Of a stretch of DNA of 64,000 nucleotides, positions 8,825-20,660 are shown piece by piece. Below the pieces are notes generated by a model. That model searched no databases and was not told the origin of the DNA. It saw only the letters and a program-made list of their open reading frames with translations. The stretch covers positions 19,935,525 to 19,999,524 of the forward strand of contig NC_133790.1 of NCBI RefSeq assembly GCF_003597395.2, read 5' to 3'. Made by a program: the position numbers and the translations under genes. The stretch's first letter is position 1. The number at the start of each line of letters is the position of its first letter. The DNA is from Chelonoidis abingdonii. Taxonomy: Eukaryota > Chordata > Testudines > Testudinidae.

Positions 8825-11800
8825 CCTAGGAACAGCACACTCAGCCACAGCAGTCTCTGAATTCAGTGGTGCCTTCTCCGCTTGCTTCTTAAACCCTGTG
8901 ATGTGAGCAGATATCCTGAATGCAAATCTGGATGCCTCTGATAGGCTCCAAGTTATCCTTAGCGCACTGGCACGCACCCCACAAACATCTGGGACAGTCA
9001 GTGCATTGCTGGGCTAGGAATAAGGGATGACGGCCTCAGCTATTTTTATCCCATGAGGACACCCTTGAAACAGTTTTCCACCAGATTCTTCCTGGGCTGT
9101 TCCATGGTTTGTTGCACTGTACAGTGGGAGAGTCGGAGAATGGATTTCCCTGATTCTGAAACACTGGAGTCACTGCTGAAGGCAGGACACCAGCCCAATG
9201 GGATGGATAATCTGTTCAAGTGTGGCAGGGTCTTTCCCTGACACAGTTTATTCATAGCTCTGGTCTCCAGGGTGTTCTCTGCATTATCCCCCTCAAGAAT
9301 AGAAGTCCAGCACCTTGCGCTGCACGGGGTGGAGAAAGTTGTTAAGGAGCTTGAGAAAGCTATTATCTGCCTCTGCCTAATGATCTGTATAGAGCAGAGA
9401 ATGATAAACTGGCCATAGAGAAGCTGCATCAGGTGCTGTTCAGCTTAACCAGCAAGGAGCAGCAAAGTAAGTAGCCCTCACAGCCTTACAAGGAGAAGTA
9501 GCCACCCTTCTGCAGAAGTCTAATGAAAAGCCTGTGTTGTGGAGGCCTCCCTGCATATCATACACATTTCCAGGGCACCATTAATAACCACTTTGCTAAT
9601 GAGCTTCTGGGAGGTTTACAGGAGGTTTACAGTCCTGGCTCTGCTGCCAAAGTAAAGGGATGTTAGGATTTCCAGGCCTGGGACATACACAAGTCAATGT
9701 TCTACTTCTGGCAGTGTTAACATCTCAGCATTCTGGGATGGCACTGAAAACAGAATCAACCTGCTATTACCTGGAGGTTTTTGTTCTGGATTACTGGATA
9801 TTATCTAAGTTTCTGATATTAACAAGATGTTACTGTTACAAGCATTTTTATTGCAATGAGAGGGATCTTTCAAAAATGAAAATCCATCATTTCCTATGTT
9901 AACTCCAGCTGCTTTCCTTTGATATCCCAGGTGAAGTGACTTCCTTAGCTTAAAGAAAACAACTTTTCAGTGTGATAAGGGGATGGATGGTGTCAGACTC
10001 AACTTTTATAGGTGTTTATGACAACTATGCATCAGTTCTTGTCATCAGCTTCAGCATTTCTGACTTCCCCTATAACAGCACTAATTATTAGGCTTGGCAA
10101 CATTCAATTTTTAATATAATTTCAGCAGATAACATCAATGTTTATTTTTAAAACATTTTTTCTATTTTTATCTACTTAAATTTTCACAGTTGCAGGATTT
10201 ATGGATTGGTCAGACAACAATTAATCAAGGACTGTAGATGTTGAGATTCAAAATGCTAAAGCTTTATAACCATTAAAACAGAAATTATCAACACCACGTG
10301 TCAAAATACACACGGTACATATCCTGAAATCAAACCTTCATACAAAAATAAAAGCTGAGATTCTCAGGTGATCAGCTGTCTCCAGAAGCTCAGGCTTCAA
10401 GGAAAACTCCACATATCATGAGATTTGCAATAAAATCATGAGTTGGTGCCCCAACACTGATCTTTTTGCTTTTTGTAGTCATTTCACTCCTTTTATTTTT
10501 ATTTCATCTGCATAATGTGTTTGCTGTCTTTAATTTTATCAAAGCCCTAAACACAGCAGTGCTTCAAGTAAGAACCACTTCTGCTATGGGAACTGATCAA
10601 GTACTTTGACTAATCTTACTGCATTCCTAAGGACACTGAAAAAAAACCTCATTAAACTGTTTCTATCTATTCTATCTCACTGAATCAGGAGAAAAAGCAT
10701 CGTAAGCAATGACACTAGATCAATGAACTAATAATTCAGCCTGAGATTTATGCGCCTTCATCCCAGTGCAGGACAATATGCATCCTGCCATTTGATTTGA
10801 AACCAGAAGTAAGCCAAGTGCAAGGACATGGTGTGTATGGTGAATGCAAGCAGAACAGCACCTACTCCCATGGGCTTCCAATACAATAGATTTGTTATTC
10901 ACACTCCTCTATGGAATGGATGGTATGAACCCATTTATCTCAAACAGAATGTGCTAAACTCCAGGAAAACGCTGGGATTAGCTGAATGGATCAGGTCACT
11001 CTTCTGAATTCTCTTTCTCTTTGAGCATTACTTCATTAGCAGCCTGCTGCCTCATCTCGCTGCCAGTGAGAGGTGGAGATGGAAATCTAGACAAGTCTTT
11101 TGCTGATGAAACTAAGATCAGGTCTGTGCAGTTTGGGGGCAAATCCTCAGATTTCTGAGCTGGCTACTCTGGATTTATAGTTTTTGGTCAAATTCCTGCC
11201 CAAGGAAGTTTTCCCCCTTCTAATAATTACACACATAGGAACACTGCTGTCTTGAAACAACAGATGTGGATTGTTTTTAAGAAAACAGATAAGAAAATCA
11301 ACTCTGTGTGTGTATATAAAGGTGTTTTACACTTCACAGACTCACTCTCAGTAACACATGAATCCCCTTTAATGTTTTGCTGGCTGTTCACCGCTTATTC
11401 TGCTTTATCCTTTTGTAAGCAATTGTTATGTTATTGGCCTGGTGCTGGTTTCCTTCAAGTGAAGGAAGAGCAGAGAAGATGAAATGCCTTGTAACAGGGA
11501 GGCACAATCTTCCTGTGGGAAAGTTAGTGGTGGAGAAGCCAAAATACCAACTTTTACAAACAAAACACAGAGTTGGAGAGCAGCAGCCCCTGCTGTGGGT
11601 TCAGCTACTAGCAGCTGGGACTAGACTAGAACTAAAATAAACTCATCATCTGGAAATATTTCACACATGGTGGTGTCTGAATGTTCCTGTCTGTGAACTC
11701 CCACCCTACTCACTCAGTTACCTATTTGGGATTGCTCTGGTGGGGGTTTAGTCCTATAATGGTTTGTCTCTTACATACCAGACAGGCCAGGTAAGCCAAG

Positions 11801-12813
11801 CTCTGGCACAGGGACAGCCTCACCTCTGAGATCAGAGAGCTGGCCCCACTAAACTAAGCCAGAGGGCTCTATCCTGTTCTAGCTCTCCCTCATCCCAGAA
11901 TGCACTGGACCCTCACTCAGCCTAATCCTCATAACAGACTGACCCACCCCTGCTCCCCCTTCTTATAGTGCCTGGTTTCCCCAGTAATGAGCAATTAGCT
12001 CCAGCAGAACCCAGCCCCTAACTGGGCTCCTCAGCAATCACTGCAGTGAAGCCAGACACCTGCTGAAGATTCCCTGCTCAGGGAGAGGGTTTTAACCCTC
12101 TCCAGGTATGGCCAGTGCTTCACCCTGATCCAAGCCTTTCCACTGCCCCTAAAAAGGCAAATTGGATACGGGTCAATAGCTATCAAGACTGTCAGTGCAC
12201 AGATGGGATGGTCTGAGCTGATGCTGTCCAAGAGCTCCCTTAGAAGTGACTGGTCCCCACTGCTCACAACAATGGATCCAGGACTTTGTCGCTGACTTTC
12301 CTCACTTAAGGACACCTCCAAACCTCACTGAGTGTTGTCGGGCCATGTGCAAAAAGCCCTACGACTGCCAGGAGAACCCCTGAGGGATGAGGAATTTCTC
12401 TGCACTTGCGCGTCTCATGCACAGCTCCAGGGGATTGTGGGAGATTCTGCAGAGAGAAGCATTGTCCTGTCACACAAACCGCTGCATGAGCCTGAGTCCT
12501 GTTTTCTAAATTGTAACTTGGCCAAATCAAAGCACTGAAAGCCACATGTCTGACCAGGGGATTCTGCCCCTAGATGCACTTTTTACCTAATGGGATGGAG
12601 ACAGACCCCTCTCCTAATCCCCCGCCATCCCACTCCTCTCTCCATGGGGCAGGCTGATGGGAGGAGGTCTTTCCCCTACACATGCACTCCCAACGTGTCC
12701 CCTTGCTGGGACTGAGAGGCACAAACCCACTGAGGATTAATTAGGCTGCAGGGGGAAGTCTGAGGCCAAACTGCAGCCTTGGCAGGTCCCAGGAGGGCAC
12801 AGCAGATGGGAGG

Positions 12814-12852
12814 CAGGTTGGTCTCAGATCCTCATCTGAGTGTCTCACTGTG
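12814..12852 (-). promoter_or_regulatory. V4 RSS, 23 bp spacer, weak nonamer
   Basis: Consensus heptamer CACAGTG (12846-12852), 23 bp spacer, nonamer ACCAACCTG (12814-12822), which departs strongly from ACAAAAACC. The pair V9 has the better nonamer ACCCAAACC. Confidence 0.8.
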
Positions 12853-13348
12853 TAGCCTTAAAATCCCCTCCTTCATAGTAGTGAGTGAGGCAGTAATAAT
12901 CACCGTCGTTCTCCGCCAGGGCCCCGCTGACGGTTAAATAGGCCGTGTTACTGGAGCTGGACCCAGAGAACCACTTGGAGGTCCCTGACATTTTCACGTT
13001 AGCGTTGTAGATGAGGAAGGGAGGCACCCCGCCCCCCCGCTGCTGGATCCAGTATGGGTAGACCCTGGTGATGTCAGATACGATGCTCACGCGACAGGAG
13101 AGTTTGACAGTCCCTCCAGGAGACACCAACAAGAAGGGCTCCTGAGTCACCAGTACTAGGAGCGGGTACCTGGAAAGCACAGTACAAACAAAGCCATGAG
13201 AGCTGCCCTGCGGCATGACACGTTTGTGTGAAATTCCCAAGAGGGAAGGGGAAGGTGAAACCCAGTCAAGGGCTGCCCTAGCGCCATGGGCCCCTCTCTC
13301 ACCTGAGCAGTAAGTGAGCAGTACAAGGAGCAGAGGGACCCAGGCCAT
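12853..13348 (-). CDS. IGLV: V4: lambda V segment, open frame, unusual acceptor
   Basis: Leader exon 13303-13348 encodes MAWVPLLLVLLTYCS. The V exon reads LVTQEPFLLVSPGG, LSC (Cys23), PYWIQQ (Trp41), [35 protein letters not shown] (Cys104), then a long germline CDR3 (LTHYYEGGDFKA) up to the heptamer. The obvious acceptor (TTTCCAG, exon top 13169) puts the exon one base out of phase and meets TAG five codons on. A second AG 14 nt downstream (CTCCTAG, exon top 13155) restores the frame and gives V-LVTQEP. The gene is thus functional only if the downstream acceptor is used. Octamer at 13450-13457. Its partner V9 is dead. Confidence 0.75.
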
Positions 13349-13449
13349 GGTGGGAATCCAGACGAGCTCGACTTCCTGAGGCAAAAGGGTCTGTGGCTGG
13401 AACCCTCCAATTCTCTCTTAAGCCCCCAGTGCTGGAGAACAGCCCCTTC

Positions 13450-13457
13450 ATGCAAAT
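13450..13457 (-). promoter_or_regulatory. V4 promoter octamer
   Basis: ATTTGCAT on the coding strand, about 100 bp upstream of the ATG. Confidence 0.85.
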
Positions 13458-14717
13458 CTGCCCCTTGCTCACTGGCTGCTGCTCTGGGCACCTACGTCAC
13501 CCCAAGACAGGGTAGAGACATACAAGAGATCTTTCTTACATTTGCTTTGATTGTAAAGTACTGAGCTATATGGGGAGGAGGAATTAAGAAACTCCAGGAA
13601 TCTGCTGGATTAGAAAGAGTCCTGCCTAGTCGCCTCTCCCTCCAGCTTCAGGGCTATTCCCAGTCCCATGTTGGTAGCGCAGGTTTGCTGATGAGTTTAT
13701 TTGTGATGCAATACAGAAGGGATGATCCTCACACTGCCTTCCCCTGAGCAGTACCTCCCTGAGCCCAGTGCCATGTTCAGCTCTGCTGAGGGTGACCCGT
13801 GTCCAAAGACCCATGTCCTAAGCTGTAATGATCTGATTTGCTCCATTCTCGGCTGCAGTCAGCCTGTCTCACTGGGATGAGCCTGTTCTGTTCTCACCTT
13901 GAAGCCAGTTTAGATAATTCTGGGGCTCTCGCACTGGCTGCTTTGACGTTTCCACACACACACAAAGCCAAACACGTATTTGGCCATCTAGATGACTTAT
14001 TTGAAGGAAAACAGCAAAAGAAGAACAAATGCCAAGTCTCCAGGAGAGAGCACATACACTCGAGAATGAGTGAGTGTACACAACGCTACCCTCTAAAACT
14101 GGAACACAAAAGGCTGCTGATGCACTGCTGCCATGGCAACAGCAGGGAGTCCATATTTAATGGTGCAAAGCCCAGAGAACAGACTGATGATGTCTGCGTT
14201 CAGTTACAAGGCCACATGCGTCCCATCAGTCTTCTGTGTCTTGCTCTGCTTTAGTGTGTGCCCTTCTGCCCCAGTATGGGCTACATCTCCCTCCCCTCAG
14301 CCCTCAGCTCAGACCAGCAGGGTGTGTGGTCCTGACCTGGTGACGGGTGGAACATCCCCAGTTCTCACTGGCTTCAGGTGGGAGACGAAGTGCTCAGCCC
14401 CTCCAGGAGGCCCCCAGCATCGCACAGGTTCAGGCCACATGTCTGTGGACAGGTTTCATTTACTGGAGTCCCTAAGAGCACTCGGACATTTATCAGTAGT
14501 CCACTGGGCCAGAAGCTGAGCGTGGTGTGTGGCCCATCTGTGCACTATTAAAGCCCCTGTGCGAAGCCCTGGCACGTCTGGTTCTCTGCCATAGTGAGGC
14601 TGCCTATGCAGATGGACCTGAGTCTGAACCAGAATATCGGAGCCAGGGCTTCATTTATAATGAGACGAGCCGGGGCTCAAGCAATTTTTTCACTTTCATA
14701 ACTGATGTGGCAAGGCC
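13458..14717. other. Spacer V4-V5, part 1
   Basis: Duplicated at 42,097-43,356. An open frame of 138 codons on plus (13,838-14,254) is kept in both copies only because the DNA is almost identical. It matches nothing I recognise and I do not call it a gene. Confidence 0.6.
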
Positions 14718-14872
14718 AGAGGTGCCGGAGTGATGAACTGCCGAGCCCAGAGGTGCCGGAGCGATGAACAGCTGAGCCCAGAAGTGCCGGGGTTATGAAC
14801 TGCCAGGACCAGAGGTGCTGGAGCTCTGAACTGCCAAACTCAGAGGTGCTGGGGCTCAGCCCTGGCAAGGCC
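14718..14872. repeat. 31 bp tandem repeat, five units
   Basis: Five consecutive 31 bp units starting AGAGGTGCCGGAG or close variants, each with a GATGAACTGCC-like middle. The units drift gradually from left to right. Duplicated at 43,357-43,511. Confidence 0.8.
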
Positions 14873-16551
14873 TGGTGCAAATTAAGCACTACTCAGAGCC
14901 AACCCTGCCACAGAGCATGCTAGCAAAGTTTGGGTGTGGTTGTGACTCCAGTTCCAAGCTCCCTCGCTCCAGCCTGTCCCTCCCCCTGTGAGCTGCCTGG
15001 TGAGAACCTCCACCCTTCTCTCAGGCACTGTGGCGAGGCAGGGAATGGGGCTTGTGGTGAGGAGCAGGGAACACTGAATGGTCTCTGTGCCAGGGGCAGG
15101 ATAGCAGAAAGCACAGAAGTGGAGCAGTGGGGTGGGTTGTTCTGGGAGTCAGGGCCTGAGGGGCAGTCAGAGCTCTTCTAAAGGGAGCGAAGGACAAAAT
15201 CGGAAGGTGTCACCTCAGATACGCAACGAGGCTGAAGTTGGTTCGTTATTCCTGATTTCTTGTTCCAAGGCACATTTCTTCTCACTGTTCTCCCAACACC
15301 CACTGAGCTCGCAGCCCCTTTAGCAAAGCTCCCCTCCCCCCTGTGGGTGTTTGGGGTAACAGGGGGTTGTGCCAGGATTACAATCCACATAAAGTTCCTT
15401 GTGGCCTGCCAGACAGCTCCGAACTATGGAGGCATTCCAGGCCATGAAACTTCCCTTCTGAGCAAAACAGAGTCTTATTCAGCATGTCCACACAGCATTT
15501 GGACAGTCTCGGGCGAGTGGAACTCACGCTAATACTTTAAAACCAGCTGTACACACAACACTTTGAAGATGCAGCTTGGGCTAGGGCTCAAAAACAGCGG
15601 GTGGGATAGAGGGAAAAGTTGTGTCAGCGAGTGGCCTCCTCTTTAGCCTTTCCCCGCCCTGCACACGGCATCCTGAACACTAAGTTATCCTGACAAACAG
15701 ATAAAGCCCAGTTTGGTCCTGGTCCCTGCCTCCAGCTCCAGGGGAGAAGAAATGTGGCTGCTGTTCCTTGTCAGCGTCAGAAGGATAAAGCACACACGAG
15801 CCCCATCCAGTGGAGTCAGACCGAAATCACCCCTTTTGCTCACTGCGGTGTCCTGCTCTCTCGGTTTGCACAAGTCAATGTTCATTAGGTCACATGGTCT
15901 CCCATGGGGGCAACCCAGCTGCAAAGAAATAACTGACTTGGGTTTCCAGGTCCCCAGACTAGAGTCACAGTTGCACTCTGCTGCATTTTGCGGCTTAGAG
16001 CGAATGGAGAGTTACCAAGGACAGAAACGCTGCTCTGTCCCCCTCTCCTGACTGCAGTGACCTCTCCCTGCATAGATTAGCTCTGGGGCAGAAGGGTTTG
16101 GTCTTTGCTGTGTCTACCAGGGGATTTCAGCTCCCAATTTGCCTTGGAAAGAGAGCTGTGCATTGCATCCCAGGGGAGCCCCGACTCTACAGCCGCCCTG
16201 CAGAATGCAGCCAACATGCTAGTGTTGGCTGTCCCATGACCAGACGCTCCTGCACCTGCAGGCAGGGCAGGACTGTCTGAGCCAGGCTCTGTAATTTCCC
16301 CTTTTGCATTGCTATGAAGTGGTGCAAAGCACAGATTTCTAAAGGGGGGCTCGTTCCAAAGGGTCTCTCTGCAGGGACAAGTGACACAACACACTGAGAG
16401 GCGCTCAGATACCATGGGGACAGGTTCCATAAGAGAATCTCTAGACAGTGAGAGAGACACAACAGGCCCTAACTGCTACTCTGCTCTCTGGAGTTGTCCC
16501 CGGTTGCTCAGACTGCCTCAGGCAGAAGAAACTGACAGAGGAGGAGGCCTA
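14873..16551. other. Spacer V4-V5, part 2
   Basis: No gene is seen. A short MITE-like remnant with TGTCCACACAGCATTT lies near 15,485-15,570. Duplicated at 43,512-45,190. Confidence 0.5.
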
Positions 16552-16906
16552 GAGTGACCAGATAAAATCGGGACTATCCTGATTTTGAGGAGTTTGTTCC
16601 ACGTCCCGACCACAGTACTGTCAGGACACCATTGTCTCGATATTTTGTTTCCTGATCTTTGAAAGCAATTTGGCAGAGAGTCCTTCAATCACGGATGGTC
16701 TTCGGCGGTATTTCACCAGTGGATGCTTCTGTCTCTGGCGGTAAGGTTTATTACCCACTGCTGAAATACCGCCAAAGACCGTCCGCAACTGAAGGCCTCT
16801 CCGCCAAATTGCCACCAAACTTCCAGACAGGTGAGTGTTAAAAAAAAACAGCCCTCCCTCCCCCACGGCAGTCCCAATATTTTCCCCTTAACATCTGCTC
16901 ACCCTC
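16552..16906. mobile_element. MITE with internal hairpin
   Basis: Ends GAGTGACCAGAT (16552-16563) and ATCTGCTCACCCTC (16893-16906) are inverted repeats with small differences. Inside, 16692-16722 and 16755-16785 are 31 bp inverted arms with three mismatches, around a 32 bp loop, each containing a CGGTATTTC-type core. No ORF. It looks like a non-autonomous DNA transposon, perhaps with a second one nested in it. Second copy at 45,191-45,545. Confidence 0.6.
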
Positions 16907-17085
16907 GAGAGGGCTCTGGGTGACCATCCCTCAAGGTTTCAGGCTTAGACCTTCAAGGTGATGAATTCTGAGGGGGCCGTGAGCACTAGGGAGCAAGTTG
17001 TATATGTGTCCCAAGAGCAGAGCAGCCCTAATGGGATTCAACAGGTTTTTGGTCTCACTTCTCACTACCTACATGGATCTGGGGG

Positions 17086-17124
17086 AGTTTTGGTCTCAGT
17101 TCCCCAGGAACCTGTGGCACAGTG
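17086..17124 (-). promoter_or_regulatory. V5 RSS remnant, 23 bp spacer
   Basis: Heptamer CACTGTG (17118-17124), 23 bp spacer, nonamer ACCAAAACT (17086-17094). The spacing is kept although the gene is dead. Confidence 0.7.
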
Positions 17125-17569
17125 TTACTCCCCACCCTCCTTAGTGCCAGACAGTCATAATCAGCATCATCTTCTGCTTGGGCTCCAGAGACTGGTAGAT
17201 TTCAGGGATTGCTGAAGAGTCTTTGGAAGCAGAGAACTGATCAGGGACCCTGAGACGTGGCCTGGTGAGAGCTGTCTTTGTAACAGAGCAGTTATTCTGG
17301 AGGGTTCTTAAACTTCCGCTGAAGCAAAGAGATGGGGTAACCAGGGATGCTGTCACCACTTATGGCACAGGCCCGTCTAACTGTGTCTGCTGGGGACAGA
17401 TGCACAGGGCTTGGCTGAGTCAATGTTGTCAACTGAGAGAAAACACAAATACAGCTTATCAACTCTCCCTTCCTGCTCCATGGAGAGCTGGGCTTTTGAA
17501 CCGAGGCTAGTACTGAACCTGCCAGGAAAAGCCCCGGCAGGCAGAGAATCAGAGCGGACTGAGACCCAT
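17125..17569 (-). pseudogene. IGLV: V5: lambda V pseudogene
   Basis: The leader exon (17519-17569) is 51 nt instead of 49 and has an in-frame TGA after MGLSPL. In the V exon (17125-17432), FR1 is readable (LTTLTQPSPVHLSP). Cys23 is kept in RRACAIS, but Trp41 is Leu (ISLLQ). FR2 is frameshifted and ends at TAA after KNPPE. The frame recovers at RVPDQFSASKDSS, then shifts again in FR3, and the YYC motif reads YDC. The octamer at 17703-17710 is intact. V10 in unit 2 carries the same lesions, so death preceded the duplication or both were homogenised. Confidence 0.9.
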
Positions 17570-17702
17570 GCAGGGAGGAGATGGACAAAGGAAGGAGCCT
17601 GGCCCTGCAGTTCAATTGTTGTTGATTCTCACGCCAGCCTCTCCCTTTGGGGGAACTTGCAGCACCTTTTAGAGCCTTAAAGGTGGGGCAGGGGAATCCA
17701 GA

Positions 17703-17710
17703 ATGCAAAT
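17703..17710 (-). promoter_or_regulatory. V5 promoter octamer
   Basis: Intact ATTTGCAT on the coding strand upstream of the dead V5. Confidence 0.75.
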
Positions 17711-18721
17711 GAGCCTGGGGCCCTGAGGTAATCTCACAGAGGCTGGGACAGTCACTGAGGCTTCGATCCTTCAAGGAAGATTATTCAGAGAGGCCCATTA
17801 ACACAGTCTGTGAATCAATGATCATTTTCAGAGCCCAATTAATGGAGCAATGGGCTGTGTGATGTTGCTAGCATGAGATTAGACCTTAACAACAGAGCTC
17901 CTGTCTGCTCTGCAGGACCACCCTCACCAGGGACCCTGACAACAAAGGCTGTGAAAGGCAAAGTCACTGGATGTGCTTTTCCTTTGGCCAATCCCAGACT
18001 CACGGCAGAGTGGAAATGCAGGATATTGGCCTTCACACCTGACTTATTTTGAACAGTCAGAACCTAATGCTGCTTAAGAAAGCTAATCACACAGCTGACA
18101 TGACACCCACTTACAAAATTGGCAATTCTTTAACGATCCTTATTATTATTATTATTGTTTGTATTACAGCAGCGACGTGCTTCTGCCAAGGTTCCCAGGC
18201 ACCCTGCCTCACTGACCTCTGCTCACCAACCCCCCCTCTCAGCTTCCACAAAACCCACCCCCATCAGCTGACTTCTGTCCGCTCAGCAAATTCAGGGTCA
18301 TCCCCACTGACAGACCATGTGGAATCTAGATCAAAGCAGCTCAGTCCCTGCTCCAGGATGGGGATTTTCCTTTTACAATTTAACCCCCACAATACAGCCT
18401 GCAAAACTCTATTCACCCTCTTGCCTGGGGTGAGCAATCGGCAGGACTGAGATGCAGTGTGCCCCCTCCCCCGCAACCCGAACATGCTTCAGACTCCGTG
18501 ACCAGGCCGGCTGGGGGCCCTCAGTGCTGGGGGGACATGCTCAGCATGGAAATATATGTGCAGAGTGTGTTAGGGAAACAGAGGATGGTGATTCCAAGAG
18601 GAACAGGGGCAGGGGAGCACCCAGCTGAGGATTTATTGTTCTCATCTGCCTGGACTGCCGCCCTGATGGCTTTGGACTCCATTTGCGTAGCTACAAATTG
18701 CCCCATATGCTGCCTCACAGC
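17711..18721. other. Spacer V5-V6
   Basis: Holds a short ATT microsatellite near 18,138-18,157. No gene is seen. The unit 2 copy (46,350-47,360) differs at only a couple of bases that I found. Confidence 0.6.
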
Positions 18722-19003
18722 CAGGGGCAGCTCTACATTTTTTGCTGCCCCAAGCACGGCAGTCAGGTGGCCTTCAGCTGCACACCTGCGGGGGGTCTGC
18801 TGGTCATGCGGAGTCAGCGGCGTTTCTGCGAGTGAGCTGCCAGTCCCACGCATTTGGTGTACCCACCACCAAATTGCCGTCGAAGCCATGGGACCAGCGG
18901 ATCTCCTGCAAGCATGCCGCCGACGGCTGCCTGACTACCACCATCATAGCGACTGGCCGCCCCAGGCACGCGCTTGCTGTGCTGGTGCCTGGAGCTGTCC
19001 CTG
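18722..19003. mobile_element. hAT-type MITE with 8 bp target duplication
   Basis: Terminal inverted repeats CAGGGGCAGCTCTA (left) and TGGAGCTGTCCCTG (right). Flanks CTCACAGC (18714-18721) and CTCATAGC (19004-19011) form an 8 bp target duplication with one mismatch. The CAG..CTG ends and 8 bp duplication are typical of hAT elements. The interior is GC-rich and partly palindromic with no transposase. Copy in unit 2 at 47,361-47,642. Confidence 0.8.
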
Positions 19004-19365
19004 CTCATAGCTATGGGGCCTTGGGCCCCACGCTGCATGTGCTCTGTGATCCTGATTTGTATAGTAGGAGATGAGGAGGTTGTAGAGAACATGACAGTCC
19101 TCAGCCTGCCATGGACACTGCCTGGAACAGCCCCTCTGTGCAGAGGATCCCAGAGCTCCCAATCTGCGTGCAGCCCCCACCCCCCATGCAGTGCCAGGAG
19201 ATTAGTCTAGGAGGAGGGGGATCTAGTGTGAGGGAAAAGCAATCCCTTCAGCAAAGGCCGGGTACAACACAGCCAAGGGAGCCTCTCTCTCACCTCAGCT
19301 CTGCCTCACTAGCCTCAAAGCTCTTCCTCAGAGTCTCGCTCAGTGTTGGTCAGTGAAATGTGAAA

Positions 19366-19404
19366 GGTTTTTGTCTCCGTTCCCTCTCTGATTACACCAC
19401 TGTG
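19366..19404 (-). promoter_or_regulatory. V6 RSS, consensus
   Basis: Heptamer CACAGTG (19398-19404), spacer 23 bp, nonamer ACAAAAACC (19366-19374): both elements match the consensus exactly. Confidence 0.95.
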
Positions 19405-19879
19405 AGCATCTTAGCGCTGTTGTCCCAAGTCGCACAGTAATAATCAGCGTCATCCTCGGCTTGGAGCCCAGAGATGGTTAAGTAGCCAACACTGCCGGAG
19501 GCAGAGCCAGAGAACCGGTCCGGGACCCCAGTGCCCCTGCCTGTGCTAGAATCACTGTAATAATAGAGCAGGTATCTGGGAGGATTCCCAGGGGTCTGTT
19601 GGTACCAGCCTATTCCATAGCTACCGATGCTGTATCCTCCACTGACGCTGCACGAGAGTTTCACTGTCTGCCCCAGAGACCCTGACACTGAGGGCGGCTG
19701 CGTCACCACGTGCTGGGCACAAGAACCTGCCAGAGACAAAACTCAGATCTGTTAGTGCTGCACGGATTGTGCTAAACCTCTAATTAGCTCATTTACCTGC
19801 CCCCCAAAAATCATCCTGGTGGGGAATTACCTGCCAGGAACAGCCCCAGGAGACAGAGAGGCAGAGCGCACAGGGCCAT
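19405..19879 (-). CDS. IGLV: V6: immunoglobulin lambda V segment, intact
   Basis: Leader exon 19831-19879 (49 nt) encodes [16 protein letters not shown] and ends at a GTAATT donor. The intron is 104 nt and the acceptor is TCTGGCAG. V exon 19405-19726 reads [22 protein letters not shown] (Cys23), GIGWYQQ (Trp41), a long CDR2 region ([13 protein letters not shown]), [27 protein letters not shown] (Cys104), then ATWDNSAKM. All landmarks, splice phase and RSS are sound, so this is among the best functional candidates. Two octamers lie upstream. V11 encodes the identical protein. Confidence 0.95.
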
Positions 19880-19997
19880 GGTGCAGGGAGGAGATGGACA
19901 GAGGGAGAGAAGGAGCCAACCCTGTCCTTGGGGTTCAGCTGATTCCTGCCTTTGTGAAATCCTGCAGCAGCTTTTAGAGCCCTAAGGGGCAGGCCAC

Positions 19998-20044
19998 ATG
20001 CAAATGAGCCCTGGGGCCGGGCTGGATTGAGCCAGCATGCAAAT
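19998..20044 (-). promoter_or_regulatory. V6 double octamer promoter
   Basis: Two perfect octamers, 19998-20005 and 20037-20044, 39 bp apart start to start, both in light-chain orientation. A CTAAAAG TATA-like element lies near 19,970. V16 has the same arrangement at almost the same spacing. Confidence 0.8.
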
Positions 20045-20469
20045 AAGCTGTGCTGCTCTCTGATGTACCCACTGCTCAGACACATCTTCTGGTCGGCATT
20101 TAGTGCCCTTGCCTCACTCCTGCCCACTAATCACTCTGCTGACCCTTATTTTCCCAGCTGTGAGAGGATTTGCATGGGAGAAAGGGGAAAAGCTGAACTA
20201 TGGATTTGTCTCCCAAAGCCCAACCCAGGTGTGTACTAAAGAACCCAACCAACCCGAGAAAGCCCATGTCGAGACTTACATCACTTCTCCCTCAGTCCCC
20301 AGATAACCCTTCAGCACAAACTGGCTTGTCAGGTCTTGGCCACAAGGTTAATGAAATGCCCCCATCTAGTGGTCGCAAGCAGTGTTTGCTTCCCCTTCTC
20401 CCCTGCACTTTCCCTTTTGCGCACCTGCTCTGTTTGTGCAGTGATCGGCATGCACAAGTTTACATTCCT

Positions 20470-20660
20470 CACCAGGATTTGAGGGGCGGCATTTCTGGTC
20501 CCGCCGCAGCATTTCGGCGGCAACGCTTCGCGGCAGCAGGATCTTCGGCTGCCCCGGTCTCCCGTGGCATTTCGGCGGCAGCTTCTCCAGGAACCGCCCC
20601 TCTCCTGTCCTCGGCGCCACCTGGGGCAGCAAAAAAGCTGGCACTGGTTCTGACCCAAGC
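20470..20660. repeat. GC-rich interspersed repeat fragment
   Basis: CpG-rich stretch with repeated GCATTTCGGCGGCA-type phrases in both orientations, unlike the surrounding AT-richer DNA. It looks like a MITE relic related to the hAT-type element at 18,722 but lacks clear ends. Copy at 49,109-49,299. Confidence 0.5.

Noticed and set aside
13838..14254. 138-codon plus-strand open frame kept in both units (also 42,477-42,893)
   Set aside because: Kept only because the whole 7.5 kb is nearly identical; no domain, no splice context, no codon-level constraint can be shown.
18459..19010. 183-codon open frame
   Set aside because: Runs through the GC-rich hAT-type MITE; an artefact of base composition.
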